This document shows, piece by piece, positions 25,333 to 34,771 of a stretch of 64,000 nt of DNA. The DNA is taken from assembly GCF_014644495.1 (NCBI RefSeq), contig NZ_BMKU01000010.1:105297-169296 (forward strand), written 5' to 3'. A program made the position numbers and the translations under genes. The notes beneath the pieces were generated by a model that saw nothing but the letters and a program-made list of their open reading frames with translations, made no database searches and was not told the DNA's origin. This DNA is from Pseudarthrobacter polychromogenes. GTDB lineage: Bacteria > Actinomycetota > Actinomycetes > Actinomycetales > Micrococcaceae. The stretch's first letter is position 1. Each line of letters begins with the position of its first letter.

Positions 25333-26424
25333 TCAGGTCACCACGCTGACCACGTTGGAGCAGCCGGCGGCATCACAGACTTTGTAGGACGTGGTTTTTC
25401 CACCCTTGATTTTGTTGACGTAGGAGCCCGTGTTGGCCACGGACTTCTGCGTCCCGTTGATCCATAGGGTCACGTTGGTGCCCGTGGCCCCTGTCCACGT
25501 CAGGGTGGTGGTGCTGACGGACTTCGCCTTGGTGGTGGCGGCAGCCAGCTTGATGGCGGAGGCAGGTTGCGCCGGTGCTGGGCCGGAAGCCGCGGTGAAG
25601 GAGAAATCCCTGATCACCACGCTTTCGGGTTTCACATGGGCAGGATCCCCGCCGCCGCCCCCGGTGACCCAGAGGTTGAAGTGGATCTGCTCCTGGGCCG
25701 GCACCGGGACAGTGGCCCCTTCCAGGATGGTGCGCTTCAGCAGGCTCCCGGCGAATCCCTCGCCGGCAAATGATTCGAACGTGATCTTCCCCGGCTCCCA
25801 CACCATCCGGTGGGTGGTGATGGGGTCCGGCGTGACGTCGAAGACCGTGGTGTTGTTGCCCTCGCCGGGAGGCTTGGTGGCATCAAACCAGTAGCCGTGC
25901 CCCTGGCTCACCGGCCAGGATTGCCCGTACGCGGCGCCGCCGCCCCACGCAGAGGCCTCACAGAGATCGATTTCGTTGTAGCCCGGTTCGGCCAGGGGAT
26001 CGTAGGTGAACAGGCATCCCCACACCACCTCTTTCTGCAGAGTTTCCAGGTTCTTTTCCACGGTGGTGCTGTAGGTCCCGTAGCCGAACCCTTTCCGCGT
26101 GGACTGGAACTCGGCTGCCACAGGGGCATCGCCGGTGGGATTGGTCAGGTTCATCGTGATGTGGCCGTTGGCGTCCGGGTTGCTGACGTTCGCGGCTGCA
26201 AAGGCCTTGTTGTACTGCGGGGCGCCGCCCCAGAACCTTTTCTCCCAGTTGAATCCCTTCCAGGCGAAGTTGCCTGAGGGCCCCGGATTGGGATCCATCG
26301 GCGTGGTGTCCGCTGCCTGGGCGGGCGGCACGCAGGCAAGCATTGCGACGGCGGCCGCTGCCAGCATTGCCAGCGGTGTGGTCCGGCGCTTGGGATGTGA
26401 GACAAAAAAGCGAAAGTCAGCCAT
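25333..26424 (-). CDS. Secreted GH16-family glycoside hydrolase
   Basis: A 363-aa exported protein: signal peptide to about residue 38 (PPAQA), a concanavalin-like catalytic domain with the GH16 catalytic motif EIDLCE (E151, D153, E156, the variant with one extra residue), and aromatic substrate residues. A C-terminal Ig/FN3-like domain (about 285-363) contains two Cys. GH16 enzymes cleave beta-1,3/1,4-glucans and galactans; substrate is not determinable. Neighbouring polysaccharide synthase and esterase genes suggest a glycan-remodelling role. Confidence 0.85.
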   Translation of the reverse strand: MADFRFFVSHPKRRTTPLAMLAAAAVAMLACVPPAQAADTTPMDPNPGPSGNFAWKGFNWEKRFWGGAPQYNKAFAAANVSNPDANGHITMNLTNPTGDAPVAAEFQSTRKGFGYGTYSTTVEKNLETLQKEVVWGCLFTYDPLAEPGYNEIDLCEASAWGGGAAYGQSWPVSQGHGYWFDATKPPGEGNNTTVFDVTPDPITTHRMVWEPGKITFESFAGEGFAGSLLKRTILEGATVPVPAQEQIHFNLWVTGGGGGDPAHVKPESVVIRDFSFTAASGPAPAQPASAIKLAAATTKAKSVSTTTLTWTGATGTNVTLWINGTQKSVANTGSYVNKIKGGKTTSYKVCDAAGCSNVVSVVT

Positions 26425-26757
26425 GAAACGCCCCTTTTCGGTTGCTCCCAGCGAGCAATTGCGCCCCTGAGGAGCACAGGTTGATCTTCAGCCAGGAACT
26501 CTGCAGAAGGCAATAGCTCAACGGACTTAATTTTTAGTGAGGCAAATCTCAGTAAATGCGCAATATTTGCCAAAGCTCAAGAAATGCTCAATTTAGACGA
26601 AGCAAATAAGCTCACTTGCAATTCCTTGGGCTAGGCTCGTACCGGTCCCACGGTGCGGAATAATAAAAGCAATCCATATTGCCCGTTTCTCCGAATGTTC
26701 CTTGAATGTGCCTGAGGAAAACCTGGGCGCAAAATGAAGTGAAGCTTGGGGGAGTGC
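26425..26757. promoter_or_regulatory. 333-bp divergent regulatory region, candidate OmpR-type binding repeats
   Basis: No gene is seen. This AT-rich stretch has GCTCAA at 26516, 26575 and 26586 and GCTCAC at 26610. The 26575 and 26586 copies are exactly 11 bp apart, the helical-turn spacing typical of OmpR/PhoB-family sites. GCAAAT occurs at 26542 and 26602. It could be the binding region of the adjacent response regulator controlling itself and the GH16 gene. Confidence 0.45.
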
Positions 26758-27591
26758 ATGGTGGAGCGCGGTGTTGCCGTGGTGGTGGAAGACGACGACG
26801 ACATCAGGACAACGCTGACGGAAGTGCTGCAGCAGTCGGGGTTCGCCGTCCATTCAACAGCCTCGGGCGTTGCAGGCGTGGATGCCGTCCGTGAGCACAA
26901 CCCGGACATCGTCACCATAGATGTTGGCCTTCCGGACTTCGACGGCATTGAGGCGTCCCGGCGGATCCGGACGTTCAGCGACGCCTACCTCATCATCGTC
27001 AGTGGCAGGGTGGACGAAGCCGACACCCTGATGGGGTTCGAGGCCGGCGCGGACGACTATCTCACCAAACCCTTCCGCCCCCGCGAACTGCGTGCGCGGA
27101 TTGCGGCCATGCTCCGGCGGCCGCGGACCCTGCGGGAGGCGCCGGCGGAGCGGGCGCTTCCGCCGCGAAGAGGCGAACGGCTCTCACCGGGGCAGGCCCC
27201 GCACGGTGATCCTCACGGGCCGCACGAGGGCCCTGAGGGTGAAGCGGGTTCGCCTCCGGCTCCGGGCTGCTGCGATTTCGCCCACCGGGGCCTGACCCTC
27301 CATGAGGCGTCCCGCCAGGCGTCGATCAATGGGGAGCCCGTGGACCTGACGCGCACCCAGTTCGACATCCTCCTGGTCCTGATGGAGAACGGGCGGACCG
27401 TCCAGACCAAGGCGGACCTGGTGCGGCGGCTCCGCAACGAGCCGTACAACACCGGATCCTTTGTCACCGCAGGGGAAGAACGCGCCGTCGAGGTCCACCT
27501 GGGCAACCTGCGCAAGCGCCTGGGGGACAGCTCGCAGAATCCCCGCTGGGTGGAGACCGTCCGCGGCGTGGGCTACCGGATGACGCCGTAG
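26758..27591 (+). CDS. Orphan OmpR-family response regulator
   Basis: A 277-aa regulator. The receiver domain (about 5-120) has acidic EDDDD, phospho-acceptor D55 in TIDVGLPDFDG, and the switch TKPFRPREL. An unusually long Pro/Gly/His-rich linker (about 125-175) leads to a winged-helix DNA-binding domain ending WVETVRGVGYRM. No sensor kinase is adjacent. ATG 26758 lies only 3 nt from GGGGGAG; GTG 26761 would have better spacing, so the start is uncertain by one codon. It is divergent from the GH16 gene. Confidence 0.88.
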   Translation: MVERGVAVVVEDDDDIRTTLTEVLQQSGFAVHSTASGVAGVDAVREHNPDIVTIDVGLPDFDGIEASRRIRTFSDAYLIIVSGRVDEADTLMGFEAGADDYLTKPFRPRELRARIAAMLRRPRTLREAPAERALPPRRGERLSPGQAPHGDPHGPHEGPEGEAGSPPAPGCCDFAHRGLTLHEASRQASINGEPVDLTRTQFDILLVLMENGRTVQTKADLVRRLRNEPYNTGSFVTAGEERAVEVHLGNLRKRLGDSSQNPRWVETVRGVGYRMTP

Positions 27592-27660
27592 CAGCAGAGT
27601 TCCTTGGCGTACCCTCAGTCAGTAGCCGGCGTCACCGCCGGCCCTTCGGAGGGGGCGGAA

Positions 27661-28080
27661 ATGACCTGGGAAACCGTCGCCGGAATTGTGGCCGGCCTGC
27701 TGCTGGCGTACGCCGTGCTCCTTGTGCTCCTGTGGATCTATGCCCGGCGCCACCCCGAAACCGTCACCATGAAGGACGCGCTGCGCCTGCTCCCGGACCT
27801 GCTCCGGCTGGTCCGGAGGCTGGCCGCGGACCGGACGCTGGCCGCCGGTGTGCGGGTGCGGTTGGTGCTGCTGCTCGCCTACCTGCTCCTGCCCATCGAC
27901 CTGGTGCCGGACTTTGTTCCGGTGATCGGCTACGCGGATGACGCCGTGATCGTGGCGCTGGTGCTGCGTTCGGTGCTCAAACGGGCGGGTCCCGGGGCGC
28001 TTGAGCGGCACTGGCCCGGAAGCCCTGCGGGACTGGAGATCATCCTCCGCGCGGCGGCGCCGGTCCGCCGTCGGCCGTAA
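27661..28080 (+). CDS. DUF1232 membrane protein
   Basis: A 139-aa protein with an N-terminal helix (IVAGLLLAYAVLLVLLWIYA) and the DUF1232 signature YLLLPIDLVPDFVPVIGYADDAVIV. ATG 27661 follows GGAGGGGG. Family members are small membrane proteins of unclear function. It lies about 70 nt after the response regulator gene. Confidence 0.85.
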   Translation: MTWETVAGIVAGLLLAYAVLLVLLWIYARRHPETVTMKDALRLLPDLLRLVRRLAADRTLAAGVRVRLVLLLAYLLLPIDLVPDFVPVIGYADDAVIVALVLRSVLKRAGPGALERHWPGSPAGLEIILRAAAPVRRRP

Positions 28081-28154
28081 ATTCTTTGGCTGTATCCGCG
28101 CCTTTTCTGCCGGGGGGCTGTTAGCGTGAAGGACCGGCCAATGAAGGAGGAGCG

Positions 28155-28343
28155 ATGACTGTTAACTCACCAGATTCACTGCCTGAGGATGATCGGCAGG
28201 AGGGTACGGCCACTGCGCAGGGAAAGGACGACGGCGGTGTTCCCGGCCAGGAGGATGGCGTAGGGATCGGAGCGGATGCCGAGCCCAACACCTTTGAACC
28301 CGAAGAGGATCCGGACGCCACGGAAGCGCCGGAGACCGATTAG
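28155..28343 (+). CDS. Small acidic protein of unknown function
   Basis: A 62-aa, very acidic, Gly/Asp/Glu/Pro-rich and presumably disordered protein with no membrane segment. The strong ribosome-binding site AAGGAGGA just before ATG 28155 and the good codon pattern argue that it is real. I do not recognise a family. Confidence 0.7.
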   Translation: MTVNSPDSLPEDDRQEGTATAQGKDDGGVPGQEDGVGIGADAEPNTFEPEEDPDATEAPETD

Positions 28344-28487
28344 GGATTGAATCCCGGCGCCCCGGATGGATCCCTCAATGTTTAATCAAGATTTGCGGCA
28401 ACCCTGCGAAATGGACTTTCGGGCCTGTAGGCGGCTGTAAGTTTCTATCTGTTTCCACGTTATTCCCCAACACGGAAGCACCAAGGA

Positions 28488-28520
28488 GCCCCCGCGCTGG
28501 AGCCAGACTCGCGCGGGGGC
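28488..28520. terminator. GC-rich terminator hairpin
   Basis: GCCCCCGCGC (28488-28497) and GCGCGGGGGC (28511-28520) form a perfect 10-bp stem with a 13-nt loop. It lies between the convergent small acidic protein and AlkD-like genes. Confidence 0.65.
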
Positions 28521-28534
28521 TTCGCCATTGTTGG

Positions 28535-29233
28535 CTAGCGATCCGAGCGGCGGACCATCTCGTTGATCCACGCGGGTGCAAACGGGGACGTGCAGCCCGG
28601 GGGCGTGGGATAGTCCTTGAGAACCTGCAGCCGCTCGCCGATCTCCAGTGCCCGGGCCCGATGCCCCGCGTGGTGGATCCCAATGTGGGCAAGGCAGGTG
28701 TTCATGGCCCACTGCAGCCGGTCCGGAGCGGTTTTCATCTCCGCCTCGATGACGTCCAGCAGCCCCGGAAGGTCCAGGCCCTCGGGAGACTTGGCCACGC
28801 GCTCGCTGGTTAGGGCCCAGCCGGCACCCGCCACCACCGGATCCGGGTCGGCCAGCCATGCGACGCGCAGTTCCTCGGCGTGCGGGTTCTTCTTCACCAC
28901 GTAGTTCACCAGCCAGTCCTGCACCTTGGCCGCGCGCGACTCGCGCAGCATGGCGTCCAGCTCATCCCGCCCAAAGGCCTTGGGCCGGCAGACCAGGAGC
29001 GCCAGCAGCCTGGCCGCTGTATCACCGGTGGCCCACAGCTCCCGGGCAAGGTCCTGCTGGGTCTTCAGCCGCTTGGCGATGGCGCGGAGCTTGCTGAGGT
29101 TCACGCCGTGATCATCGCCGTGCCGCTCGTTCACCTCGCGTGCCTTCGGGTCCTCGAGCGCGGCCAGCTCAGCCATCAGCTCCGCCACTGTTGCTCCGGC
29201 CACTTTTGTTCCCGCCACTGGTGTCTCAGCCAC
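28535..29233 (-). CDS. DNA alkylation repeat (AlkD-like, HEAT-type) protein
   Basis: A 232-aa all-helical protein with repeated HEAT-like helices. Recognisable segments are HGDDHGVNLSKLRAIAKRLK near the N-terminus, LWATGDTAARLLALLV, and WALTSERVAK. The family includes DNA glycosylases that remove bulky alkylated bases, but many members are uncharacterised. Not obviously linked to its neighbours. Confidence 0.8.
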   Translation of the reverse strand: MAETPVAGTKVAGATVAELMAELAALEDPKAREVNERHGDDHGVNLSKLRAIAKRLKTQQDLARELWATGDTAARLLALLVCRPKAFGRDELDAMLRESRAAKVQDWLVNYVVKKNPHAEELRVAWLADPDPVVAGAGWALTSERVAKSPEGLDLPGLLDVIEAEMKTAPDRLQWAMNTCLAHIGIHHAGHRARALEIGERLQVLKDYPTPPGCTSPFAPAWINEMVRRSDR

Positions 29234-29363
29234 CGTTTGTCTCCTGTCCGTCGCCTGCGGGTTTTCAGCCTACGGCAGCCCCGAAACATAGTCCCGCCCC
29301 GCCCAAAGCGCAACCAGTCGAAAGACCCTACTCGCCCGTCCGCACCCTGCCTACCGTGGCAGC

Positions 29364-32300
29364 ATGGCTGAGGAGCGTTTTGTCCCGGGGGTAGACGGAG
29401 CAGCATCGGACGCAATGCTGAAGGTAGGCAGGTTCTTCACAAAATGGGACCAGACCGACGACGGCAGGGCAGTCTTCCGGGAGGGTGGCCGCAAGGGCGA
29501 TATCTTCTATCGCGACCGGTGGAGCCACGACAAGGTGGTCCGCTCCACCCACGGCGTGAACTGCACCGGCTCCTGCTCCTGGAAGGTATACGTCAAGGAC
29601 GGCATCATCACCTGGGAATCCCAGCAGACCGACTACCCTTCGGTGGGGCCGGACAGTCCTGAATACGAACCACGAGGCTGCCCCCGCGGGGCGGCCTTTT
29701 CCTGGTACACCTACTCGCCCACCCGGGTCCGCTTCCCCTACGCCCGCGGTGTCCTTGTGGAGATGTACCGCGAGGCCAAGGCGCGGCTGGGGGATCCGGT
29801 CCTCGCCTTCGCCGAGATCGCGGCGGACCCGGACAAACGGCGCCGCTACCAGCAGGCCCGCGGCAAGGGCGGCCTGGTCCGGGTGTCCTGGCAGGAGGCC
29901 ATCGAAATTGCCGCCGCCGCGCACGTGAACACCATCAAGACCTACGGCCCGGACCGCTGCGCCGGCTTCTCGCCCATTCCGGCGATGTCCATGGTTTCGC
30001 ACGCGGTGGGCACCCGGTTCATCCAGCTCATCGGCGGCGTGATGACCTCCTTCTACGACTGGTACGCGGACCTTCCGGTGGCCAGCCCGCAGGTGTTCGG
30101 GGACCAGACGGACGTCCCCGAATCCGGCGACTGGTGGGACGCCCGGTACCTCATGATGTGGGGCTCCAACGTCCCCGTCACCCGCACCCCGGACGCGCAC
30201 TGGATGGCCGAGGTGCGCTACCGCGGCACCAAAGTGGTCACCGTCAGCCCTGATTATGCGGACAACACCAAGTTCGCGGATGAGTGGCTCCCGGCCCAGG
30301 CCGGAACCGACGCCGCGCTGGCCATGGCCATGGGCCATGTGACGCTCAAGGAATTCTTCGTGGACCGGCAGGTCCCCTTCTTCACGGACTACGTGAAGCA
30401 GTACACGGACCTGCCGTTCCTGGTCAGGCTGGAAAAGCGCGACAACGGCGCCCTCACGCCGTCGAAATTCCTCACCGCCGGGGACATCCCGGGGGAGTCC
30501 GGGGCTGAGGACGCTGCCTTCCGCACCGTCCTGTTCGACAAAAAGACGGGCCGTGCCGCCGTCCCGAACGGTTCCATGGGGTTCCGCTACTCCGGAAGCG
30601 GCGAGGGCAAGTGGAACCTGGACCTTGAGGGGATGGAACCGGCGCTTTCGCTGCGGGAGGTCTCGGGGGAAAGCGCCGAGATCCTGCTCCCGTGCTTCGA
30701 GCAGGCGGACGGCACCGGCAGCGTGCTCCGCCGCGGGGTGCCCGTCATCGAGGTGGAGGGCCAGTTGGTCACCACGGTGTTCGACCTGATGCTCGCCCAG
30801 TACGGCGTGGGCCGCGAAGGGCTCCCCGGCGAGTGGGCCGCGGGGTACGACGACGCCGCCACTCCTTACACCCCGGCGTGGCAGGAGGAGATCACGTCCG
30901 TTCCGGCCCAGGCCTGCATCCGTGTGGCGCGCGAATTTGCCCGCAACGCCGAGCAGTCCAAGGGCCGCTCCATGATCATCATGGGCGCGGGCATCTGCCA
31001 GTGGTTCCACGGCGACACCACGTACCGGGCCATACTGGCGCTGGTGATGCTGACCGGCTGCATGGGACGGAACGGCGGCGGCTGGGCCCACTACGTGGGG
31101 CAGGAAAAGACCCGGCCCATCACCGGCTGGGTCTCGCTGGCCAATGCCCTGGACTGGTCCCGGCCGCCCCGCACCATGATCGGCACCGGGTACTGGTACA
31201 TGCACACGGACCAGTGGCGCCAGGATGGATACTCAGCCGATGCGCTGAAGTCCCCGCTGTCCACCGGCGCCCTGGACGGCCTGCACACCGCGGACGCCAT
31301 CGCCCAGTCCGCCCGGCTTGGATGGATGCCGTTCTACCCGCAGTTCGACCGCAACCCCCTGGACCTCGCCGACGAGGCAGAGGCCGCCGTCGCCGCCGGA
31401 ACCGCAAAAGATACCCCCACCTACATCGCGGACGCACTCAAGAACCGGACCCTGAACCCGGCCATCGAGGACGTGGACGCTCCGGAGAACTGGCCGCGCA
31501 CCCTGGTCCTGTGGCGTTCCAACCTCTTTGGTTCCTCCGCGAAGGGCAACGAGTACTTCCTGCGGAACCTGCTGGGCACGCACAACAACGTCTTAGGCGA
31601 GGACCATGCCGAGGGGCTCAAACCCACGCACGTGAAATGGCACGAGCAGGCGCCGGAAGGGAAACTGGACCTGCTGGTCTCCGCCGACTTCCGGATGACC
31701 TCCACCACCTTGCTGTCCGACGTCGTGTTCCCCGCCGCCACCTGGTACGAGAAACACGATCTGTCCTCCACGGACATGCACCCGTTCGTCCACGCGTTCA
31801 CGCCGGCGATCGACCCGCCCTGGGAAACCAAGACCGACTTTGACACTTTCCACCTGCTGGCCCGGGAGTTCTCCCGGCTGGCCAAGGCCCACCTGGGAGT
31901 CCGCCGCGACCTGGTGAGCGTGCCGCTGCAGCACGACACCCCGGGCCAGCTCGCCCAGCCCGGCGGAATCGTCCGCGACTGGCGGGAGCCGGACATCCCC
32001 GCCGTCCCGGGGCAGAACATGCCCGTCTTTTCCGTGGTGGAGCGGGACTACACAACCATCGCGGACAAGCTGGCCGCCGTCGGTCCCCTTGCGGACAGGC
32101 TGGGCTTCACCGTTAAGAACGTCACGTACAAACTGGAGGAGCCGCTGAAGCGGCTCAGCCACTCGAACGGCGTGATGCTCGGCGGCGCCGCGGACGGCCG
32201 CCCGGCCATGGACACGGACGCGAAGATGGCGGAGGCCATCCTGGCGTTCTCCGGCACCACCAACGGTGCGCTGTCCGTGCAGGGCTTCAAGGACCTGGAA

Positions 32301-33077
32301 GTCCGGACCGGGCGGAAATTGGCGGACCTGTCCGAGGGGTCCGAGGAAAAGTTCATCACGTTCGCCCAGACCCAGGCCGCCCCCGTCCCGGTGATCACCT
32401 CGCCGGAATGGTCCGGTTCGGAGACTGGCGGCCGCCGCTACGCCCCGTTCACCATCAACATCGAACGGCTCAAGCCCTTCCACACCCTCACCGGCCGGAT
32501 GCACTTCTTCCTGGACCACGACTGGATCACGGACATCGGCGAAGCCCTTCCCATTTACCGGCCGCCACTGGACATGCACAGGCTGTTCGGCGAACCCAAA
32601 CTCGGGCAGAACGGGCAGCTGGAGGTGGTAGTCCGGTACCTGACGCCGCACTCCAAGTGGTCCATCCACTCCGAATACCAGGACAACCTGCTGATGCTCT
32701 CGCTCTCCCGGGGCGGGCCAACGGTCTGGATGAGTCCGGCGGACGCCGACTCCATCCAGGTCAGGGACAACGACTGGGTGGAGTGCCTGAACATCAACGG
32801 CGTCCTGGTAGCCCGGGCAATCGTCAGCCACCGGATGCCCGCTGGCGTGGTCTACGTCCACCACGCCCAGGAGCGGACCATCGACGTCCCCAAGTCGGAG
32901 GCCACCGGACGGCGCGGCGGCATCCACAACTCGGTGACCAGGCTGCTGGTGAAACCCTCGCACCTGATCGGCGGCTACGCCCAGCTGGCGTACGCGTTCA
33001 ACTACCTCGGCCCCACCGGAAACCAGCGCGACATGGTGGCCACGGTCCGCCGCCGCTCACAGGAGGTGCAGTACTGA
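29364..33077 (+). CDS. narG: Respiratory nitrate reductase alpha subunit
   Basis: A 1237-aa molybdopterin (bis-MGD) catalytic subunit that reduces nitrate to nitrite with electrons from NarH. The N-terminal FS0 cluster motif HGVNCTGSCSW (His plus Cys ligands) continues to RGCPRGAA. Further typical blocks are SPIPAMSMVSHAVGTRFIQLIGG, YDWYADLP and MMWGSNVPVTRTPDAHWM. Full length. Active site faces the cytoplasm. First gene of narGHJI-K; AGGAGGT near its end serves the next gene. Confidence 0.97.
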   Translation: MAEERFVPGVDGAASDAMLKVGRFFTKWDQTDDGRAVFREGGRKGDIFYRDRWSHDKVVRSTHGVNCTGSCSWKVYVKDGIITWESQQTDYPSVGPDSPEYEPRGCPRGAAFSWYTYSPTRVRFPYARGVLVEMYREAKARLGDPVLAFAEIAADPDKRRRYQQARGKGGLVRVSWQEAIEIAAAAHVNTIKTYGPDRCAGFSPIPAMSMVSHAVGTRFIQLIGGVMTSFYDWYADLPVASPQVFGDQTDVPESGDWWDARYLMMWGSNVPVTRTPDAHWMAEVRYRGTKVVTVSPDYADNTKFADEWLPAQAGTDAALAMAMGHVTLKEFFVDRQVPFFTDYVKQYTDLPFLVRLEKRDNGALTPSKFLTAGDIPGESGAEDAAFRTVLFDKKTGRAAVPNGSMGFRYSGSGEGKWNLDLEGMEPALSLREVSGESAEILLPCFEQADGTGSVLRRGVPVIEVEGQLVTTVFDLMLAQYGVGREGLPGEWAAGYDDAATPYTPAWQEEITSVPAQACIRVAREFARNAEQSKGRSMIIMGAGICQWFHGDTTYRAILALVMLTGCMGRNGGGWAHYVGQEKTRPITGWVSLANALDWSRPPRTMIGTGYWYMHTDQWRQDGYSADALKSPLSTGALDGLHTADAIAQSARLGWMPFYPQFDRNPLDLADEAEAAVAAGTAKDTPTYIADALKNRTLNPAIEDVDAPENWPRTLVLWRSNLFGSSAKGNEYFLRNLLGTHNNVLGEDHAEGLKPTHVKWHEQAPEGKLDLLVSADFRMTSTTLLSDVVFPAATWYEKHDLSSTDMHPFVHAFTPAIDPPWETKTDFDTFHLLAREFSRLAKAHLGVRRDLVSVPLQHDTPGQLAQPGGIVRDWREPDIPAVPGQNMPVFSVVERDYTTIADKLAAVGPLADRLGFTVKNVTYKLEEPLKRLSHSNGVMLGGAADGRPAMDTDAKMAEAILAFSGTTNGALSVQGFKDLEVRTGRKLADLSEGSEEKFITFAQTQAAPVPVITSPEWSGSETGGRRYAPFTINIERLKPFHTLTGRMHFFLDHDWITDIGEALPIYRPPLDMHRLFGEPKLGQNGQLEVVVRYLTPHSKWSIHSEYQDNLLMLSLSRGGPTVWMSPADADSIQVRDNDWVECLNINGVLVARAIVSHRMPAGVVYVHHAQERTIDVPKSEATGRRGGIHNSVTRLLVKPSHLIGGYAQLAYAFNYLGPTGNQRDMVATVRRRSQEVQY

Positions 33078-34771
33078 TGCGAGTCATGGCGCAAATGGGC
33101 ATGGTGATGAACCTGGACAAGTGCATCGGCTGCCACACGTGTTCGGTCACCTGCAAGCAGGCGTGGACCAACCGGGCGGGTACCGAGTACGTCTGGTTCA
33201 ACAACGTGGAGACGCGTCCCGGGCAGGGCTATCCCCGGCGCTACGAGGACCAGGACAAATGGCGCGGCGGCTGGAGCCTGAACAAGCGTGGCAAGCTGGT
33301 GCTGAAGGCCGGCGGGCGGGTGAAGAAGATGTTCGGGCTGTTCGCCAGCCCGGTCCAGCCTGAGCTCAAGGACTACTACGAACCCTGGACCTACGACTAC
33401 AAAACCCTGGTGGACGCACCCCTGGGCGACGACTTTCCGGTGGCCCGGCCGAAATCCCTGATCACCGGGGAGGACACCAAGGTCACCTGGTCCGCGAACT
33501 GGGATGACAACCTGGGTGGCTCCGCGGAGCACGGCCACCTGGACCCGCTGGTGGAAAAGGTCCGGCGGGAGTCTGAGGACAAGATCAAGTTCGCCTACGA
33601 GCAGACCTTTATGTTCTACCTGCCGCGGATCTGCGAGCACTGCCTGAACCCGTCCTGCATGGCCTCCTGCCCCTCCGGCGCCATCTATAAGCGGGTGGAG
33701 GACGGGATTGTGCTGGTGGACCAGGACAAGTGCCGCGGCTGGCGGCAGTGCGTCACCGGCTGCCCGTACAAGAAGATCTACTTCAACCACAAGACCGGCA
33801 AGGCCGAGAAGTGCACGTTCTGCTACCCCAGGGTGGAGGTGGGGATTCCCACGGTGTGCTCGGAGACCTGCGTGGGCAGGCTGCGGTACCTGGGGCTGTT
33901 TTTGTACGACGCCGATGCCGTCACCGCCGCGGCGTCCGTCACCGACCCGCAGGAACTCTACGACGCCCAGATGGACGTGCTGCTGGACCCCAACGATCCC
34001 GCCGTCCAGGCCGAAGCAAGGGCGCAGGACATCCCGGAGGACTGGATCGACGCCGCCCGCCGCTCGCCGGTGTACGCCCTGGCGAAGGTGTACAAGGTGG
34101 CGCTGCCGCTGCACCCCGAGTACCGGACCATGCCGATGGTCTGGTACGTGCCGCCGCTGTCCCCGGTGGTGGACCTGCTGCGGGACCAGGGGCACGACGG
34201 CGAGGACCACGGCAACCTGTTCGGCGCCATTGATGCGCTGCGCATCCCGGTGGAGTACCTCGCCGAGCTGTTCACCGCGGGGGACGCGGACCGGGTCACC
34301 GCGGTGCTGAAGAAGCTCGCGGCCATGCGGGCGTTCATGCGCGGGATCAGCCTGGGCAATGATCCGGACGAGTCCATCGCCGAGGCCGTGGGCATGGACG
34401 GGCAGACCATGTACGAGATGTACCGGCTGATGGCCATCGCCAAGTACGACGAGCGGTACGTGATCCCCAAGGCACACGTGGAGCAGGCGCATGACCTGGA
34501 GGAGATGGGCTGTTCGCTGGATTTCGACGGCGGCCCGGGCATGCAGGATTCCTCGCCTTTCGGTGAGGCGAGCGGCAGGCCGGTGCCGGTTGCGGTGGAC
34601 ACGTTCAACGCCCTGCGGGACCGGCAGACCAGCGACGAGGTATCGGCCGGGACGAGCCTGAAGGGCCGGGTGAACCTGCTGAACTGGGACGGCCGCGGGG
34701 CACCGCCGGGGCTCTTCCCGGACAAGGGACCCGAGCCGGGGACCCTGGCCGCGGCGGAGGACCAGCCGTGA
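33077..34771 (+). CDS. narH: Respiratory nitrate reductase beta subunit
   Basis: A 564-aa iron-sulfur subunit passing electrons from NarI haem to NarG. Four cysteine clusters are visible: CIGCHTCSVTCKQAW, CEHCLNPSCMASCP, DKCRGWRQCVTGCPYKK (with the Trp typical of the 3Fe-4S cluster) and KCTFCYPR...CSETC. The start ATG overlaps the narG stop by 1 nt (TGATG) and follows AGGAGGT. The C-terminal tail is Gly/Pro-rich. Confidence 0.97.
   Translation: MRVMAQMGMVMNLDKCIGCHTCSVTCKQAWTNRAGTEYVWFNNVETRPGQGYPRRYEDQDKWRGGWSLNKRGKLVLKAGGRVKKMFGLFASPVQPELKDYYEPWTYDYKTLVDAPLGDDFPVARPKSLITGEDTKVTWSANWDDNLGGSAEHGHLDPLVEKVRRESEDKIKFAYEQTFMFYLPRICEHCLNPSCMASCPSGAIYKRVEDGIVLVDQDKCRGWRQCVTGCPYKKIYFNHKTGKAEKCTFCYPRVEVGIPTVCSETCVGRLRYLGLFLYDADAVTAAASVTDPQELYDAQMDVLLDPNDPAVQAEARAQDIPEDWIDAARRSPVYALAKVYKVALPLHPEYRTMPMVWYVPPLSPVVDLLRDQGHDGEDHGNLFGAIDALRIPVEYLAELFTAGDADRVTAVLKKLAAMRAFMRGISLGNDPDESIAEAVGMDGQTMYEMYRLMAIAKYDERYVIPKAHVEQAHDLEEMGCSLDFDGGPGMQDSSPFGEASGRPVPVAVDTFNALRDRQTSDEVSAGTSLKGRVNLLNWDGRGAPPGLFPDKGPEPGTLAAAEDQP

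Noticed and set aside
29234..29363. FNR/Crp-type box before narG
   Set aside because: No TTGAT-N4-ATCAA or TGTGA-N6-TCACA-like sequence is visible in this short, GC-rich region.
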